From the NCBI GenBank assembly GCA_964606015.1, contig CAZSEZ010000092.1, positions 1-14,567 on the forward strand: a DNA stretch of 14,567 nucleotides, read 5' to 3'. Each line of letters starts with the position of its first letter. The first letter of the stretch is position 1. The position numbers were made by a program, and so were the translations under genes. This document shows, piece after piece, positions 14,442 to 14,567 of the stretch. The notes below the pieces were generated by a model. It saw nothing but the letters and a program-made list of their open reading frames with translations, did not search any database and had not been told where the DNA came from. The DNA is from Hyella sp964606015 (GTDB taxonomy: Bacteria; Cyanobacteriota; Cyanobacteriia; Cyanobacteriales; Xenococcaceae).

Positions 14442-14465
14442 ACCATTGGCGAATGGTCAATTATA
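14442..14465 (-). promoter_or_regulatory. -10 box and overlapping palindrome of the PARG-like gene
   Basis: On the minus strand a perfect TATAAT (14465-14460) is followed by ACCATT-CGCC-AATGGT (14457-14442), a six-base-pair perfect inverted repeat with a four-base loop. The palindrome would cover the transcription start and ends three bases before the ATG at 14438. It sits where an operator would block initiation, or where a hairpin would hide the ribosome site. No good -35 is visible, and the A/T-rich stretch upstream is uninformative. Confidence 0.45.
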
Positions 14466-14490
14466 GAAAAAATAAATATCAAAAAAGCAG

Positions 14491-14526
14491 AAAATAAAAA
14501 ACGCCCCCCGAGTCGGGAGGCGTTTT
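14491..14526 (-). terminator. Intrinsic terminator of a leftward gene beyond the right edge
   Basis: A long hairpin: AAAACGCC (14498-14505) pairs with GGCGTTTT (14519-14526), and CCCG (14507-14510) pairs with CGGG (14514-14517), with one C/A mismatch and a three-base loop. On the minus strand it is followed by a T-rich tract (complement of 14491-14500). The plus side also has a T4 run, so it could work in both directions, but no rightward gene ends here. It fits a leftward gene ending near 14532 and insulates the PARG-like gene from it. Confidence 0.85.
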
Positions 14527-14531
14527 CTGAT

Positions 14532-14567
14532 TTATTTAACCGTTATGTAAACAGTTAACTTCGATCC
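14532..14567 (-). CDS. Possible C-terminal end of a leftward gene (partial)
   Basis: From the window edge the minus strand reads GSKLTVYITVK and then TAA at 14534-14532, six bases before the terminator hairpin starts. The alternating hydrophobic pattern is compatible with a final beta strand. A second frame, IEVNCLHNG with a stop at 14538-14536, is equally possible, so only the presence of a gene end is supported, mainly by the terminator. No product can be named. Confidence 0.3.
   Translation of the reverse strand, partial: GSKLTVYITVK

Noticed and set aside
1..14567. CRISPR array, tRNA or rRNA genes, insertion sequences
   Set aside because: No regularly spaced repeats, cloverleaf-like sequences, rRNA signatures or transposase genes were found on either strand.

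Overview
The window looks like chromosome of a cyanobacterium. The Psp29/Thf1 photosystem II biogenesis protein and a DUF1995 protein are both typical of oxygenic phototrophs. At least 15 copies of the cyanobacterial HIP1 octamer (GCGATCGC) are scattered through genes and spacers, about one per kb. The DNA is moderately AT-rich and densely coding. Most spacers are short and none exceeds about 300 bases. I see no rRNA, tRNA, CRISPR array or insertion sequence.

Layout. 1-2.8 kb: a SAM methyltransferase (-), DUF1995 protein (+) and THUMP-type RNA methyltransferase (-). 2.8-6.5 kb: gatC (+), an MprF-type flippase-like membrane protein (-), ilvA (+) and, seven bases after it, an unrecognised 150-residue protein (+). 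6.6-7.0 kb: a secreted, very Arg/His-rich small protein (+). 7.05-11.15 kb: four leftward genes, in transcription order a two-lobed membrane protein, leuD, pyrC and a tyrosine recombinase. 11.4-13.2 kb: psp29 (-), with a good terminator, divergent from a C-factor-like short-chain dehydrogenase (+). 13.2-14.5 kb: a microbial-type poly(ADP-ribose) glycohydrolase (TIGR02452-like) gene (-) split over three reading frames. At the right edge is a strong hairpin terminator serving a leftward gene that lies almost wholly outside the window.

Most genes are independent housekeeping functions: branched-chain amino acids (ilvA, leuD), pyrimidines (pyrC), tRNA amidation (gatC), RNA modification and photosystem II upkeep. 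Orientation flips often, so operons are short. I do not see a convincing multi-gene defence or biosynthetic system. The parts that best repay a second look are the PARG-like gene, which has two opposite single-base frame changes, a Lys in place of the usual motif Gln and an unnamed C-terminal extension of about 130 residues; the Arg/His-rich exported protein; the internal duplication in the 424-residue membrane protein; and the mirror-image promoter boxes between psp29 and the dehydrogenase.
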